Source: UBA10649 sp963749905 (GTDB lineage Bacteria; Actinomycetota; Actinomycetes; S36-B12). Taken from it: a DNA stretch of 64,000 nucleotides. Position numbers and translations under genes: made by a program. Shown here piece by piece: positions 18,573-27,572 of the stretch (positions are counted from its first letter, which is position 1; every line of letters starts with the position of its first letter). The notes under the pieces were generated by a model. The model did no database searches. It saw nothing but the letters and a program-made list of their open reading frames with translations, and had not been told where the DNA came from. The stretch covers positions 496,001 through 560,000 of the forward strand of contig CAVVOF010000003.1 of NCBI GenBank assembly GCA_963749905.1, in the 5' to 3' direction.

Positions 18573-19249
18573 TCGACTTCCTCGGCACGCTCCAGGACAA
18601 GGGTGAGAAGTTCGCCGATGTGGTGGCCGCTGGTGACCTCGACGCGCCCGTCCCCTGCTGCCCCGACTGGGCCCTCCGCGATCTCGCGGTGCACCAGGGA
18701 CGGGTATGGGAGTGGGCCCGGTCCTGCGTCGAGGCCGGAAAGCACGTCGACGAGTCGGCGGACGCGATCAGCGACGATGCGCTCGTCCCATGGCTTTCGG
18801 ACCAGCTTCAGCGGCTGGTGCCCGTGCTACGGGCAGCGGACCCGGACGCGCCGACGTGGACGTTCGGCCCCAAGCCACGCACGGTGGGCTTCTGGTGGCG
18901 GCGCCAGGCCCACGAGGTGGCCGTCCACCTGTGGGATGCGCAGTCAGCCGTGGGCGGTCCGCTGCCGATCGAGGCGGCGCTCGCCTCGGACGGCGTCGAC
19001 GAGGTGCTCACTGTGATCCTGCCGCGTCAGGTGCGGCTGGACCGCATGGACCCGGTCGAGGAGGGAGTGCGCGTACGGCTGCCCGACGGACGCGCCTACG
19101 ACCTCGGGGAACGCATCGTCGCCGAGGTGACCGGCGATCCGAGCGACCTGCTGCTTGCCCTGTGGCACCGGGCACCGATCGAGGCGCTGACGGTCACCGG
19201 TGACGTGGCGGCCGCACACCGCGCACTCGACCGGGCACTCACCCCCTGA
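18569..19249 (+). CDS. Mycothiol-dependent maleylpyruvate isomerase-like (DinB-fold) protein
   Basis: A 226-residue protein of the actinobacterial TIGR03083 / MDMPI_N type. It has the N-terminal four-helix DinB-like bundle with conserved CCPDWALRDLAVHQGRVW (first metal histidine) and RRQAHEVAVHLWDAQ (second histidine region). A smaller C-terminal domain follows and ends with ALTVTGDVAAAHRALDRAL. Family members use mycothiol as cofactor for isomerisation or are uncharacterised metal-dependent transferases. Translational coupling to the P450 (ATGA overlap) suggests it processes the P450 product or protects against a reactive intermediate; this is inference. Confidence 0.85.
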   Translation: MIDFLGTLQDKGEKFADVVAAGDLDAPVPCCPDWALRDLAVHQGRVWEWARSCVEAGKHVDESADAISDDALVPWLSDQLQRLVPVLRAADPDAPTWTFGPKPRTVGFWWRRQAHEVAVHLWDAQSAVGGPLPIEAALASDGVDEVLTVILPRQVRLDRMDPVEEGVRVRLPDGRAYDLGERIVAEVTGDPSDLLLALWHRAPIEALTVTGDVAAAHRALDRALTP

Positions 19250-19256
19250 CGCGCGG

Positions 19257-19283
19257 ATGGCCCGGTCCACGGGACCGGGCCAT
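19257..19283. terminator. Bidirectional terminator hairpin
   Basis: A 12-bp perfect stem (ATGGCCCGGTCC / GGACCGGGCCAT) with an ACG loop lies between the convergent ends of the MDMPI-like gene and the permease. There is no long T-run on either side. Position and symmetry fit termination in both directions. Confidence 0.75.
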
Positions 19284-19297
19284 TCGCGATCGACTTG

Positions 19298-20870
19298 TCA
19301 GCTGACGAAGTTGTGCACCGCGTCGTAGTTCTCCTTGTCGCGCCGGACCGCACCGAGGATCAGTCCGATGACGAAGAAGATGAACGGCGCCAGGACGAGG
19401 AACCAGCCCAGCGTGTTCAGCTCGAATGGCCCGCACCCGGATCCCGTGTCTCCGGGGCACATCGCCGGGTCGGGTGCCGTACCCGCGAACAGGTTGAAGC
19501 GCGCCATGAGCATCGTCATGCCCAGGCCGAGGCCCAGGATGGCGAGCGCCGGAGCGATGACCGTGTTCCAGATGCGCGTGTCCTCCTTGGTACGACGGAA
19601 GTACACAATGACCGCGATGCTGACCAGGATCTCCGTGAGGACAATGGCCAGGACGGCCACTGCGGAGAACCAGTAGAAGATGTTCAGGATCGGATCCCAG
19701 CTCGCAATGATCCCGACGATGACCAGCGCGATCGCGAGCACCGTCACGACCGAGGTGGCGACGTGCGGGGCCTGCTTGGCGTTGGTGCGGTCCAGCACCT
19801 TCGGCAGCACTCCCGCACGGCCCATCGAGAACAGGTAGCGCGCGGCGCTGTTCTGGAAGGCGAGCATGGCTGCGAAGAGCGATGTGAGGACGATCCAGCC
19901 GAAGAGCTCGGTGAGCCAGGAGCCGACGAACTGGGTGGTGAGGCCGAACAGCATCCCGGACGGATCCGCCAGCGGCACCCCGTCGATCGCGGTCACCTCG
20001 AACACCTTGTTCTGGATGTCCGTGGCGCCGAGGCCCGTGACCAGGCCGAAGCCCACGAACGCGAAGATCGCGGTGATGAGGATGACCGAGATGTACGTCG
20101 CGAGGGGGACGTTGCGCTTCGGATTCTTCGACTCCTCGCCGTAGATGGCGGTCGCCTCGAAGCCGATGAAGGAGGCCAGGGCGAACGAGAATGCGATCCC
20201 GGCACCGCCCGCGAGGCCGCCCGCGAAGATCTCGGTCGGGCTGAACGACGCGACGAAGTCCGGTCCGTCCGGCCCGCCGTCGACGATCGCCGCGAAACCC
20301 ACGACGAGCAGAGCGACGAGCTCGATCGTCAGGAAGACGCCCAGCACCTTGGCGCCGATGTCGACGGAGAGGGCGGAGAGCGCCCAGACGATGACGATGA
20401 GCACCAGCGCGTACACCCACCAGTCCAGGGCGAGGCCGAACTTCGCCTCGAACTGGAAGGACATCTGGGCGGCGAGGAAGCCGATGACGGCCCACTGCAC
20501 GGCCAGGTATGCCAGCACCGACACTGCCGCCGAGCCGACGCCCGGAACGATGCCCAGGCCGCGACCCACGTAGGCGAAGAACGCGCCCGTGTTGGTCACG
20601 TACTGGCTCATGGTCGCGTAGCCGACGCTGAAGATGAGGAGGATGATGCCGACCGCGACGTACATGCCGGCGGCGGCGGCGCCGTTGCCGATGGCCGACG
20701 GCCACCGGGAACGCACCGGTCATGCCGGCCAGCGGTGCGGCAGCAGCGACGACGAAGAAGATGATGCCGGCGAGGCCGAGAGTGCCTCGCTTCAGTGTGG
20801 TGTCTGGGGTCTCCGGATCGGGGGCGCCAAGGCCTTGGTCGGACTTGGGGAGATTCTCCCTCTGGGACAT
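19298..20870 (-). CDS. APC-superfamily amino acid/amine permease, frameshifted
   Basis: Twelve-segment amino acid-polyamine-organocation permease, 523 residues after removing one extra G near 20705. The first membrane segment is GTLGLAGIIFFVVAAAAPLA. The conserved mid-protein motif SFIGFEATAIYGEESKNPKR is typical of APC permeases, and SAARYLFSMGRAGVLPKVL closes the core. ATG 20870 has GGAGGAAGC. A 16-bp palindrome at 20903-20918, shared with three other promoters of the amine/aromatic module, lies 33 bp upstream. This suggests the permease imports the pathway substrate (an amine or amino acid). Confidence 0.9.
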
Positions 20871-20902
20871 GCTTCCTCCACGTGGGGGCGGGCAGGGCAG
20901 AT

Positions 20903-20918
20903 CGTACGGGGCCGAACG
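20903..20918. promoter_or_regulatory. Palindromic operator, permease promoter
   Basis: CGTACGGGGCCGAACG has two 7-base arms around a 2-base centre with one mismatch. The same 7-2-7 architecture occurs at 24433, 25282 and 29905. It lies upstream of the permease start on the minus strand. MarR proteins bind such sites; the regulator at 28657 is the obvious candidate. Confidence 0.65.
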
Positions 20919-21011
20919 ATGGCACAGAGTCCCGTATGGCCACGGGTCGGTCAAGCACTTTCGGCAAATGTCCCGAATTTGCACCGCAACTGTGACCTCG
21001 ATCCCGCAGCC

Positions 21012-21077
21012 CCCGTCGAGCGTGGAGCTGAGGCGCGACACGCCGAAGGCGAGCGCCTCAGCTCCACGCTCGACGGG
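21012..21077. repeat. 66-bp palindromic repeat, copy 1
   Basis: A perfect 25-bp stem (21012-21036 with 21053-21077) encloses a 16-base loop that itself contains CGCC-GAA-GGCG. A second copy at 22958-23023 differs only at one loop base. It lies between the permease promoter and the LLM oxidoreductase promoter. It is too large and symmetrical for a simple operator and looks like a member of a dispersed palindromic element family. Confidence 0.9.
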
Positions 21078-21094
21078 TCCCTGAGCCGTGCCGC

Positions 21095-21109
21095 TACGTT
21101 TCCCACATG
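21095..21109 (+). promoter_or_regulatory. Leaderless promoter of the LLM leader ORF
   Basis: TACGTT at 21095-21100 is followed after six bases by ATG at 21107. This is the same TAnnnT-N6-start arrangement seen ahead of several genes in the window. No ribosome-binding site precedes this ATG. Confidence 0.5.
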
Positions 21110-21139
21110 CAGGGCTGCCGAACGGGAGCGCGCGCATGA
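21107..21139 (+). CDS. Putative 10-residue leader peptide coupled to LLM oxidoreductase
   Basis: ATG 21107 opens a ten-codon frame (MQGCRTGARA). Its TGA overlaps the ATG of the LLM oxidoreductase (21136) as ATGA. A -10-like TACGTT six bases upstream would make this the leaderless 5' end of the mRNA. The real enzyme start then depends on termination-reinitiation. Whether the peptide regulates or merely delivers ribosomes cannot be told. There is no evidence of conservation from a single sequence. Confidence 0.4.
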   Translation: MQGCRTGARA

Positions 21140-22071
21140 CCGCGCCTCGGATGGTCTCGGTCCTCACCGAGAACTGGACCATGACCGACCCGCGTGACCT
21201 GCGGGGCCTGGTGCGCATGGCCCAGGAGGCCGAGGACGCCGGATTCGACATGGTCATGGTGAGCGACCACGTCGTCCTCGGCCCGTCGGCCGGCAGCGAC
21301 GGACGCATGGCGAACCCGCGTGACTACGCCATGCCCGGCAACCAGGATCCGGCCACGCCCTGGCCGTCGAACATCGTGCTGCTGAGCGCCATCGCCGCCG
21401 CCACCACCCGGATCCGCATCGGCGCCATCGCGCTCATCGCGCCACTGCGCCACCCACTGGCGCTGGCGCACGACCTCGCTGCCCTGGACCTGCTGAGCGA
21501 GGGTCGCCTGGTCATCCAGCCGACGGTGAGCTGGCACCGGGACGAGTACGACGCCCTGGGAGTGCCGTTCACGAAGCGAGGCCGCATCCTCGACGAGCAA
21601 CTGGAGATCTGGGCCAAGGTGTGGGCCCGCTCGCCGGTGAGTCACCGCGGTGAGTTCTTCTCCTTCGACGACGTGTACCTCGAGCCCAAGCCCACGCGCC
21701 CGACTGGTCCGACCATGTGGTTCGGCGGCGAGCGAGTGCACGGCAAGGTGGTGGAGCGTCTCGTGCGCTATGGCAGCGGATTCCATCCCGTCGGACGGGT
21801 GGACGAGCAGGACGTCGCGGCACTGCGCTCAGCCCTGGCCGACGCGGGCCGCTCGCCGGACGAGTTCGAGCTCGTCGGCGGCACGCGCGTCGACTTTCCC
21901 GACGATCACAGCGTCGCCCCGCTGCCGGAGGCTCTCGAGGAGATCCCCCGGCAGCAGGCGATCGGATTCACGACGTTCGCCATCAAGCCGTCCATCTTCA
22001 TCGACCGGCGCGAGGACCACGCCGCGTTCTGCCGCGAGGTGGTGGCGCGCGTCGAGGCGCTCGCCGGCTAG
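21136..22071 (+). CDS. LLM-class (F420-dependent type) oxidoreductase
   Basis: A 311-residue luciferase-like monooxygenase superfamily protein, intact. The TIM-barrel landmarks are AEDAGFDMVMVSDHVVLGP, ATTRIRIGAIALIAPLRHPL, LDLLSEGRLVIQPTVSWHRD, then RGEFFSFDDVYLEPKP and MWFGGERVHGKVVERLVRYG. This subgroup usually uses F420 or FMN. ATG 21136 is overlapped by the stop of a short upstream frame. It converges with purU (4-nt overlap at the stops), and near-identical 66-bp palindromes bracket the two-gene block. The substrate is unknown. Confidence 0.88.
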   Translation: MTAPRMVSVLTENWTMTDPRDLRGLVRMAQEAEDAGFDMVMVSDHVVLGPSAGSDGRMANPRDYAMPGNQDPATPWPSNIVLLSAIAAATTRIRIGAIALIAPLRHPLALAHDLAALDLLSEGRLVIQPTVSWHRDEYDALGVPFTKRGRILDEQLEIWAKVWARSPVSHRGEFFSFDDVYLEPKPTRPTGPTMWFGGERVHGKVVERLVRYGSGFHPVGRVDEQDVAALRSALADAGRSPDEFELVGGTRVDFPDDHSVAPLPEALEEIPRQQAIGFTTFAIKPSIFIDRREDHAAFCREVVARVEALAG

Positions 22072-22914
22072 CCGAAGACGATGGTCCGGTTGCCGTCCAG
22101 GACGATGCGGTCCTCGGCGAACAGCCGCACCGCGCGCGCCAGCACCAGTCGCTCCACGTCCCGCCCGATCTCGGCGAGTGCCTCCGGACTCGCCGAGTGG
22201 TCGACCCGCTCCACGCCCTGCTCGATGATCGGGCCCCTCGTCGAGATCCGCCGTGACGAAGTGCGCGGTGGCACCGATGAGCTTGACTCCGCGGGCATGC
22301 GCCTGGTGGTACGGGCGAGCGCCCTTGAAGCCCGGCAGGAACGAGTGGTGGATGTTGATGATCTGGCCGGGCAGCCGGGCGCACAGGTCGTCGCTGAGCA
22401 CCTGCATGTACCGGGCCAGCACCACGACGTCGACCGGTGCTCCTCGACCAGCTCGAGCAGCCTGCTGCTCCTGCTCCCCCTTGGTCTCGGGGGTGACGGG
22501 CAGGTACGCGAACGGGATGCCGTGTCGCTCGGCGACGGCGCGGCAGTCCTCGTGGTTGGAGACCACGAGCGGGATCTCGACGGGCAGCTCGCCGATGTCG
22601 AAGCGGTAGAGCAGGTCGACGAGGCAGTGATCCTGGCGCGAGACCATGACCAGCGCCCGGCGCCGCTGACTCTCCGCGCGCAGCCCGACGATCGGATCGA
22701 AGACCCCAGCGCGCGCGAGCACCGCGTCGCGCATCGCCTCAACCGACTGCTCGGGCGCCTCGAACCGGGTGCGCATGGCGAACAGGCCGGTGTCCTGGTC
22801 GGTGAACTGCGCCTGCTCGAGGACGTTGGCGCCGACCTCCAGGAGTGCGCCGGAGACGGCGTGGATGATCCCGGGTCCGTCCAGGCAGCGCAGGGTCAGG
22901 AGGTACGTCTGCAT
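22068..22914 (-). CDS. purU: Formyltetrahydrofolate deformylase, frameshifted
   Basis: PurU hydrolyses 10-formyl-tetrahydrofolate to formate and tetrahydrofolate. The N-terminal ACT domain is visible (LLTLRCLDGPGIIHAVSGAL, ANVLEQAQFTDQDTGLFAMR). It is followed by the formyl-transferase-like domain VVLARYMQVLSDDLCARL and the catalytic INIHHSFLPGFKGARPYHQA region (Asn, His). Three one-base indels (extra G near 22455, missing G near 22440, extra G near 22235) interrupt the frame. Corrected length is 281 residues, standard for PurU. Its presence among catabolic genes suggests the pathway loads one-carbon units onto folate, for instance from demethylation. Confidence 0.93.
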
Positions 22915-22957
22915 CGGTCCATCGTGTCGCACGACCCGAGCGTCGCCCCACCCGGGA

Positions 22958-23023
22958 CCCGTCGAGCGTGGAGCTGAGGCGCGACACGCCGCAGGCGAGC
23001 GCCTCAGCTCCACGCTCGACGGG
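22958..23023. repeat. 66-bp palindromic repeat, copy 2
   Basis: Same element as 21012-21077: 25-bp perfect arms (22958-22982 and 22999-23023) and a 16-base loop differing at one position (GCA for GAA). It lies between the purU start and the 3' end of the second amine ligase. Both copies have the same loop orientation, so they are direct repeats flanking LLM plus purU. Confidence 0.9.
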
Positions 23024-23035
23024 GGATGCCCCCGG

Positions 23036-24394
23036 CTACAGGTCCTCGATGTACTCCTCGAGCTCCCAGCGGGTCACGTCCCGGGTCGCCGGGTTGCCGA
23101 CCTCCGACTCGTACCGCTCGCACCTCGTCGCGCTTCAGCGTGACGAACACGTCGATGAACGGGCCGGGCAGCAGCTCGCGCAGCGAGGAGTCCGCCTCCA
23201 GCGCGTCCAGTGCCTCGTGCAGCGTCATCGGCAGCACCGGCCGGTTCTCGTCCTCGTACGCCCAGCCTTCCGCCGCGTCGGGCGGGGTCAGTCGGCGCCG
23301 GACGCCGTCCAGTGCGGCGGCCAGCACCACGGCGAGCACGATGTACGGGTTCGCGGTCCCGTCGCCGATGCGCAGCTCGAGGCGCGTGCCCTGGCCCCGC
23401 TCCGGCGGGATCCGCACCATCGTCGACCGGTTGTCGTAGCCCCAGTTCGACCGGTACGGCGCAAGCGTGTCCGGTCCCAGCCGCTTGTAGGCGTTGACGG
23501 TCGGATTGGTGAAGGCGGCGATCGCCGGCGCGTGCTCGATGACGCCCGCGATCATCTGCAGCGCGAGCTTGGACAGGCCGCCGCTGCCGTCGTGCATCTT
23601 GTTGACGCCGTCGCTGTCCGTCGCCGAGAAGTGCAGGTGGAAGCCGCTGCCGCCCTCGTCGTTCCACGGCTTGCCCAGGAACGTGCCGAGGATCCCGCGC
23701 TCCGCCGTCACGTCCTTGATGGCGGTCTTGAACAGGAAGGTGCGGTCGGCCGCATCCATGGCCTCGCTGTGCCACAGGTTGATCTCGTACTGCGACGGGC
23801 AGAACTCGTGGTTGCCCGCGAAGGCGCCGATGTTCAGCTGGTCGAGCATGCGCAGCAGGTGCAGGTAGTGACCGTTCGGATCCACGAGCCCGCCGGTCAT
23901 GTACACGCGCCCGGCCTTGTCGATGCACCGCGCCCAGCCGTCCGCCGTGCGCTGCGCGAAGTAGAACTCGAGCTCCGGCCCGCAGACGGGGACGATGCCC
24001 TCCTTCGCGTACTCGTCCAGCACGGTCCGCAGCACCGCTCGGGGGGCGATCTCACTCCGGGTTCCGTCCGGGTTGTCGATGTCGGCGATCGCGTACGCGA
24101 CGCCGGGCAGCCACGGGATGGGGCGGATCGTGTCGGTGTCGAGCTGGACACCATGTCGGGGAGTCCGTCGTCGAAGCTGCCGGTGCCGCTGCCGGCGTCC
24201 AGCACGTCGCCACGCGTGGTCGTCACCCAGGTGCCCTGGCAGAACGCCGGGCCGTGGGCGGCCGCCCGCTCGATCTGTGACACGAGCAGGTCCTTGGAAC
24301 GGGTGATGCCTAGGACGTCCGAGAAGATCAGTCGGACGACGTCGATGTCCTGGGTCTCCAGGAGGCGGCGGGTCTCGGCCAGGTCATGCAGCAT
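23036..24394 (-). CDS. Glutamine synthetase-like gamma-glutamyl-amine ligase (module 2), frameshifted
   Basis: Second GS homologue, 452 residues after correcting a missing G near 24155 and an extra C near 23117. The start is LHDLAETRRLLETQDIDVVR, and the corrected middle continues VVQLDTDTIRPIPWLPG. Catalytic landmarks are VCGPELEFYFAQR, HEFCPSQYEINLWHSEAMDA, GGSGFHLHFSATDSDG and RLELRIGDGTANPYIVLAVV; the end is DVTRWELEEYIEDL. It belongs to the type-I-like family that glutamylates amines rather than ammonia. ATG 24394 has GAGGAG upstream. It is divergent from the amidotransferase at 24520 across a shared palindromic operator. Confidence 0.9.
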
Positions 24395-24432
24395 GGGACT
24401 CCTCGCGGTAGCTGGCGGGATCCGACAAGAGT

Positions 24433-24448
24433 CGTTCGGACCCCAACG
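24433..24448. promoter_or_regulatory. Palindromic operator between amine ligase and amidotransferase
   Basis: CGTTCGGACCCCAACG: 7-base arms, 2-base centre, one mismatch. It lies in the divergent promoter, 39 bp from the ligase start. A possible plus-strand -10 (GATACT, about 24457-24462) places the operator over the -35 region of the amidotransferase promoter. Confidence 0.7.
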
Positions 24449-24519
24449 ATCTCGTGGATACTAGGACCTCCCCGCCGTCGACGGAAGGGGAACGCCCATC
24501 GCCACGAGGGAGGCCGGCC

Positions 24520-25227
24520 TTGCGCGCATTGTTCCTGCAGCACGACCACGTCAGTCCGCCTGGACCGGTGGCCGAGCGATTCGCCCACCGGGGCTTCGAG
24601 ATCGTCGAGTCGATCGTGGTGGCCCCGGAGAACTTCCACACCCCCAATCAGCCCTTCGACTTCCCCGACGCCCGCGAGTTCGAGGCGCTGGTGGTCATGG
24701 GTGCGCCGTGGGGGGCGTGGGACGACGAGACGATCGGCAACTGGCTGCTGCCCGAGATCGAATGGCTGCGCGAGGCGGACGAACTCGGCGTTCCGGTGTT
24801 CGGCATCTGCTTCGGCGGGCAGCTGCTCGCCCGGGCGCACGGCGGCTCCGTGTCCCGTGCCCCCAAGCCCGAGATCGGGTGGACCGCCATCTGGTCCCAG
24901 GAGCCGGAACTGGTCGGCTCCGGGCCGTGGTTCCAGTGGCACTACGACCGCTGGGAGGTGCCTCCGGGCGCACGCGAGATCGCGCGCAACTCGGTCGCCT
25001 CCCAGGCCTTCGTCCTTCGCCGGAACCTCGCCGTGCAGTTCCACCCGGAACTGACGGCGGGCGGCCTGCAGGGCTGGCTGGAGAACGGCGGACGCGCGGG
25101 CGCGGAGGCCGACGGGCAGGACGCCGACATCCTCTACCAGCACACGCTGGCCGAAGGCGAGGACGCCGCGCGGCGGGCGCACGACCTCGTGGACGCGTTC
25201 CTCGATCGCGTCGCGACCACCCGGTAG
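24520..25227 (+). CDS. Class I glutamine amidotransferase-like protein (module 2)
   Basis: A 235-residue stand-alone class I amidotransferase. The nucleophile region is VFGICFGGQLLARAHGG and the His-Glu pair AVQFHPELTAGG. The most likely start is TTG 24520, preceded by GGGAGG, giving RALFLQHDHVSPPGPVAERF; upstream in-frame starts lack a ribosome-binding site. Paired divergently with the GS-like ligase, it is a candidate gamma-glutamylamide hydrolase comparable to AtdA2 of aniline degradation. It is similar in layout to the module 1 protein at 14142 but clearly diverged in sequence. Confidence 0.87.
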   Translation: MRALFLQHDHVSPPGPVAERFAHRGFEIVESIVVAPENFHTPNQPFDFPDAREFEALVVMGAPWGAWDDETIGNWLLPEIEWLREADELGVPVFGICFGGQLLARAHGGSVSRAPKPEIGWTAIWSQEPELVGSGPWFQWHYDRWEVPPGAREIARNSVASQAFVLRRNLAVQFHPELTAGGLQGWLENGGRAGAEADGQDADILYQHTLAEGEDAARRAHDLVDAFLDRVATTR

Positions 25228-25249
25228 GCGACCGGAACGCCGAAAGCGC

Positions 25250-25297
25250 TTGACCATCCCCGGACTGCTGCCTAGCCTGTCCGTTCGGACCCGAACG
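25250..25297 (+). promoter_or_regulatory. Promoter and perfect palindromic operator of the P450 operon
   Basis: -35 TTGACC (25250-25255), a 17-base spacer and -10 TAGCCT (25273-25278) form a good sigma-70-type promoter. The expected +1 falls inside CGTTCGGACCCGAACG (25282-25297). This is the best copy of the shared operator, with perfect 7-base arms around AC. This geometry predicts repression by blocking initiation. Confidence 0.75.
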
Positions 25298-25323
25298 ATC
25301 CACCATCCCCGTCAGGAGCCTCG

Positions 25324-26586
25324 ATGGAGCCCACCCGAATCCCCCTCGCCGATGTTGACCTGACCGACCTGGACTTCTTCGAGAAGAACGAGGCCTGGGG
25401 CATGTTCGAGACCCTGCGGGCCGAGGACCCGGTGCACTGGCAGGACGAGCTGAACAGTGACGGCCACGGCTTCTGGGCACTGACGCGCTACGACGACATC
25501 GAGATGGTGAACAAGGACGGTGACTCCTTCACCTCGACGAAGTTCGTCAACCTCGAGGAGCCGCCGCCGGAGTTCCAGGACCTGCGCCGGTCCATCCTGG
25601 AGAGCGACGGCACCCGCCATCAGGCCCTGCGCAAGCTGCTCGCCCGGGACTTCAGCGTCGCCCAGCTGCGCCGCTACGAGGACTTCCTTCGCGGCCTCGC
25701 CATCACGTCCATCGAGGAGGCCCTCGAGAAGGAGGACGTCGACTTCGTCGAGGCGATCGCCGCCGACTTCCCGATCAACGTGCTGGCCCGCCTGCTCGAC
25801 GTGCCCGACGACATGATCCCCCAGCTCATCGCGTGGGGGAACACCATCGTGGGCTTCAGCGACCCCGAGCTGTCGAAGGTCCTCGTGGACAGCGACGAGG
25901 CGCAGAAGTGGAAGCACCTGCCGTTCCGCAACCCCGTCTCGCTGGAGATCTTCGAGTACGGCCGCCAGCTGGCGAAGGAGCGCCGGGGCGGTGACGGCGA
26001 GGACCTGGTGTCAGCAAGCTCGTCAACCGGATTCCCGAGGACGGCATCCCGCTGACCGACACCGACTTCGACAACTACTTCCTGCTGCTCGTGGTCGCCG
26101 GCAACGAGACCACCCGCCAGGCCATGACCCTGTCGATGAAGGCCCTCATGGACAACCCGGACCAGATGCAGTACTTCATCGACAACATGGACAAGGCGCA
26201 GATCATGGTGGAGGAGCTGATCCGCTACGCCTCCCCCGTCTACCACTTCCGCCGCACGGCGACGAAGGACGTCGAGCTCCGCGGCAAGCAGATCAAGGAG
26301 GGCGACAAGGTCGTCATGTGGTTCGCCGCCGGCAACCGCGACGCCGGAGAAGTTCGTCGATCCGTACACCCTCGACCTCACCCGGTTCCCGAACGACCAC
26401 ATGACGTTCGGCAAGGGCCCGCACAGCTGCCTCGGCGCCAACCTGGCCCGGCTGGAGATCCGGATCCTGTTCGAGGAGCTGCTCCCCCGCCTCGCCGAGA
26501 TCGAGCAGACAGGTGAGATCGAGCGGGTCCGCAGCAACTTCGTCAACGGCGTGAAGCGGTTCCCCGTCCGGATCAAGGCCAAGTAG
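25324..26586 (+). CDS. Cytochrome P450 (module 2), frameshifted
   Basis: A 420-residue P450 after correcting a missing C near 26012 and an extra G near 26345. The N-terminus is DVDLTDLDFFEKNEAWGMFE. The I-helix is VVAGNETTRQAMTLSMKA, the E-x-x-R helix EELIRYASPVYHFRR, and the haem loop FGKGPHSCLGANLARLE with the axial cysteine in SCLG. ATG 25324 has AGGAG at 7 nt. It is followed by a flavin/2Fe-2S reductase only 3 nt downstream, so electrons may come from that protein or from the ferredoxin pair at 34037. A hydroxylation or demethylation of the glutamylated amine is a reasonable guess. Confidence 0.92.
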
Positions 26587-26589
26587 CCC

Positions 26590-27561
26590 ATGGCGGAGAC
26601 CGAGACTCGCCTCAGGGAGTTCGAGGCCGACCTCGTCGTGGAGTCGTGCGACACCGTCGCCGAGGACGTGGTCGCCTTGACCCTCGTGCACCCGGACGGC
26701 ACACCGCTGCCGGAGTGGACGCCCGGCGCGCACATCGACCTGGTGCTGACCCCCGACATCACCCGCCAGTACTCACTGTGCGGCTCGCCCGCCGACAGCG
26801 ATCACTACACGGTGGGCATCCTGAACGCCCCGGGCAGCAGGGGCGGATCGCGGTTCGTCCACGAGAACCTGACGACCGGCAGTGTGGTCAGGATTCGCGG
26901 GCCGAGGAACCACTTCCCGCTGGTGGCGGCACGCCGCTACACCTTCATCGCGGGCGGGATCGGCATCACCCCGATGCTGCCGATGATCGCCGAGGCGGAG
27001 GCCGCGGGAGCCGAGTGGACCCTGCTCTATGGCGGTCGCAGCGAGGACTCGATGGCCTTCGTCGACGAGCTCCGCGGCTACGGCGACCGAGTCACCCTCC
27101 TCCCCGGAAATGACGTCGCCCTGATGTCGGCAGCCCTCGACGCGCGCATCGGCACTCCGCAGCCCGGCACCCTCGTCTACACCTGCGGTCCGGAGGGGCT
27201 CCTCGGTGCCGTCGAGCAGCGATGCGCCTCCTGGCCCGCCGGCAGCCTCCACCTGGAGCGCTTCGCGGCCAAGGCCACCGAGGGCGCCGTCGACACCGAG
27301 TTCGAGGTGGAGCTCGCCCGCACCGGCATCACCATCACGGTGCCCGCGGACCGGTCCATCTTCGACGCCGTGCAGGACCACGGCATCAGCGTGCTGGGCT
27401 CCTGTCACGAGGGCATCTGCGGGACGTGCGAGACCGTCGTCATCGATGGCGACGTCGACCACCGGGATTCCGTCCTGAACGACGACGAGAAGGCCAGCAA
27501 CGAGACCATGATGATCTGCGTGTCCCGGTGCCGGTCCGGCCGCCTCACGCTCGACCTGTAG
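26590..27561 (+). CDS. PDR-type oxidoreductase (FMN, NAD and 2Fe-2S domains)
   Basis: A 323-residue three-domain reductase, intact. The flavin site is RQYSLCGSPADS, and the NAD-binding motif FIAGGIGITPMLPMIAEAEA is followed by LLYGGRSEDSMAF. The C-terminal plant-type [2Fe-2S] domain has CHEGICGTCETVV and a last cysteine in MMICVSRC. The order FMN-NAD-2Fe2S is that of phthalate dioxygenase reductase and VanB. Such reductases serve Rieske oxygenases or P450s. It stands between a P450 and a Rieske-like protein that appears to lack its iron ligands, so the P450 may be the real partner. Confidence 0.93.
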   Translation: MAETETRLREFEADLVVESCDTVAEDVVALTLVHPDGTPLPEWTPGAHIDLVLTPDITRQYSLCGSPADSDHYTVGILNAPGSRGGSRFVHENLTTGSVVRIRGPRNHFPLVAARRYTFIAGGIGITPMLPMIAEAEAAGAEWTLLYGGRSEDSMAFVDELRGYGDRVTLLPGNDVALMSAALDARIGTPQPGTLVYTCGPEGLLGAVEQRCASWPAGSLHLERFAAKATEGAVDTEFEVELARTGITITVPADRSIFDAVQDHGISVLGSCHEGICGTCETVVIDGDVDHRDSVLNDDEKASNETMMICVSRCRSGRLTLDL

Positions 27562-27572
27562 TGGAGCCGACG

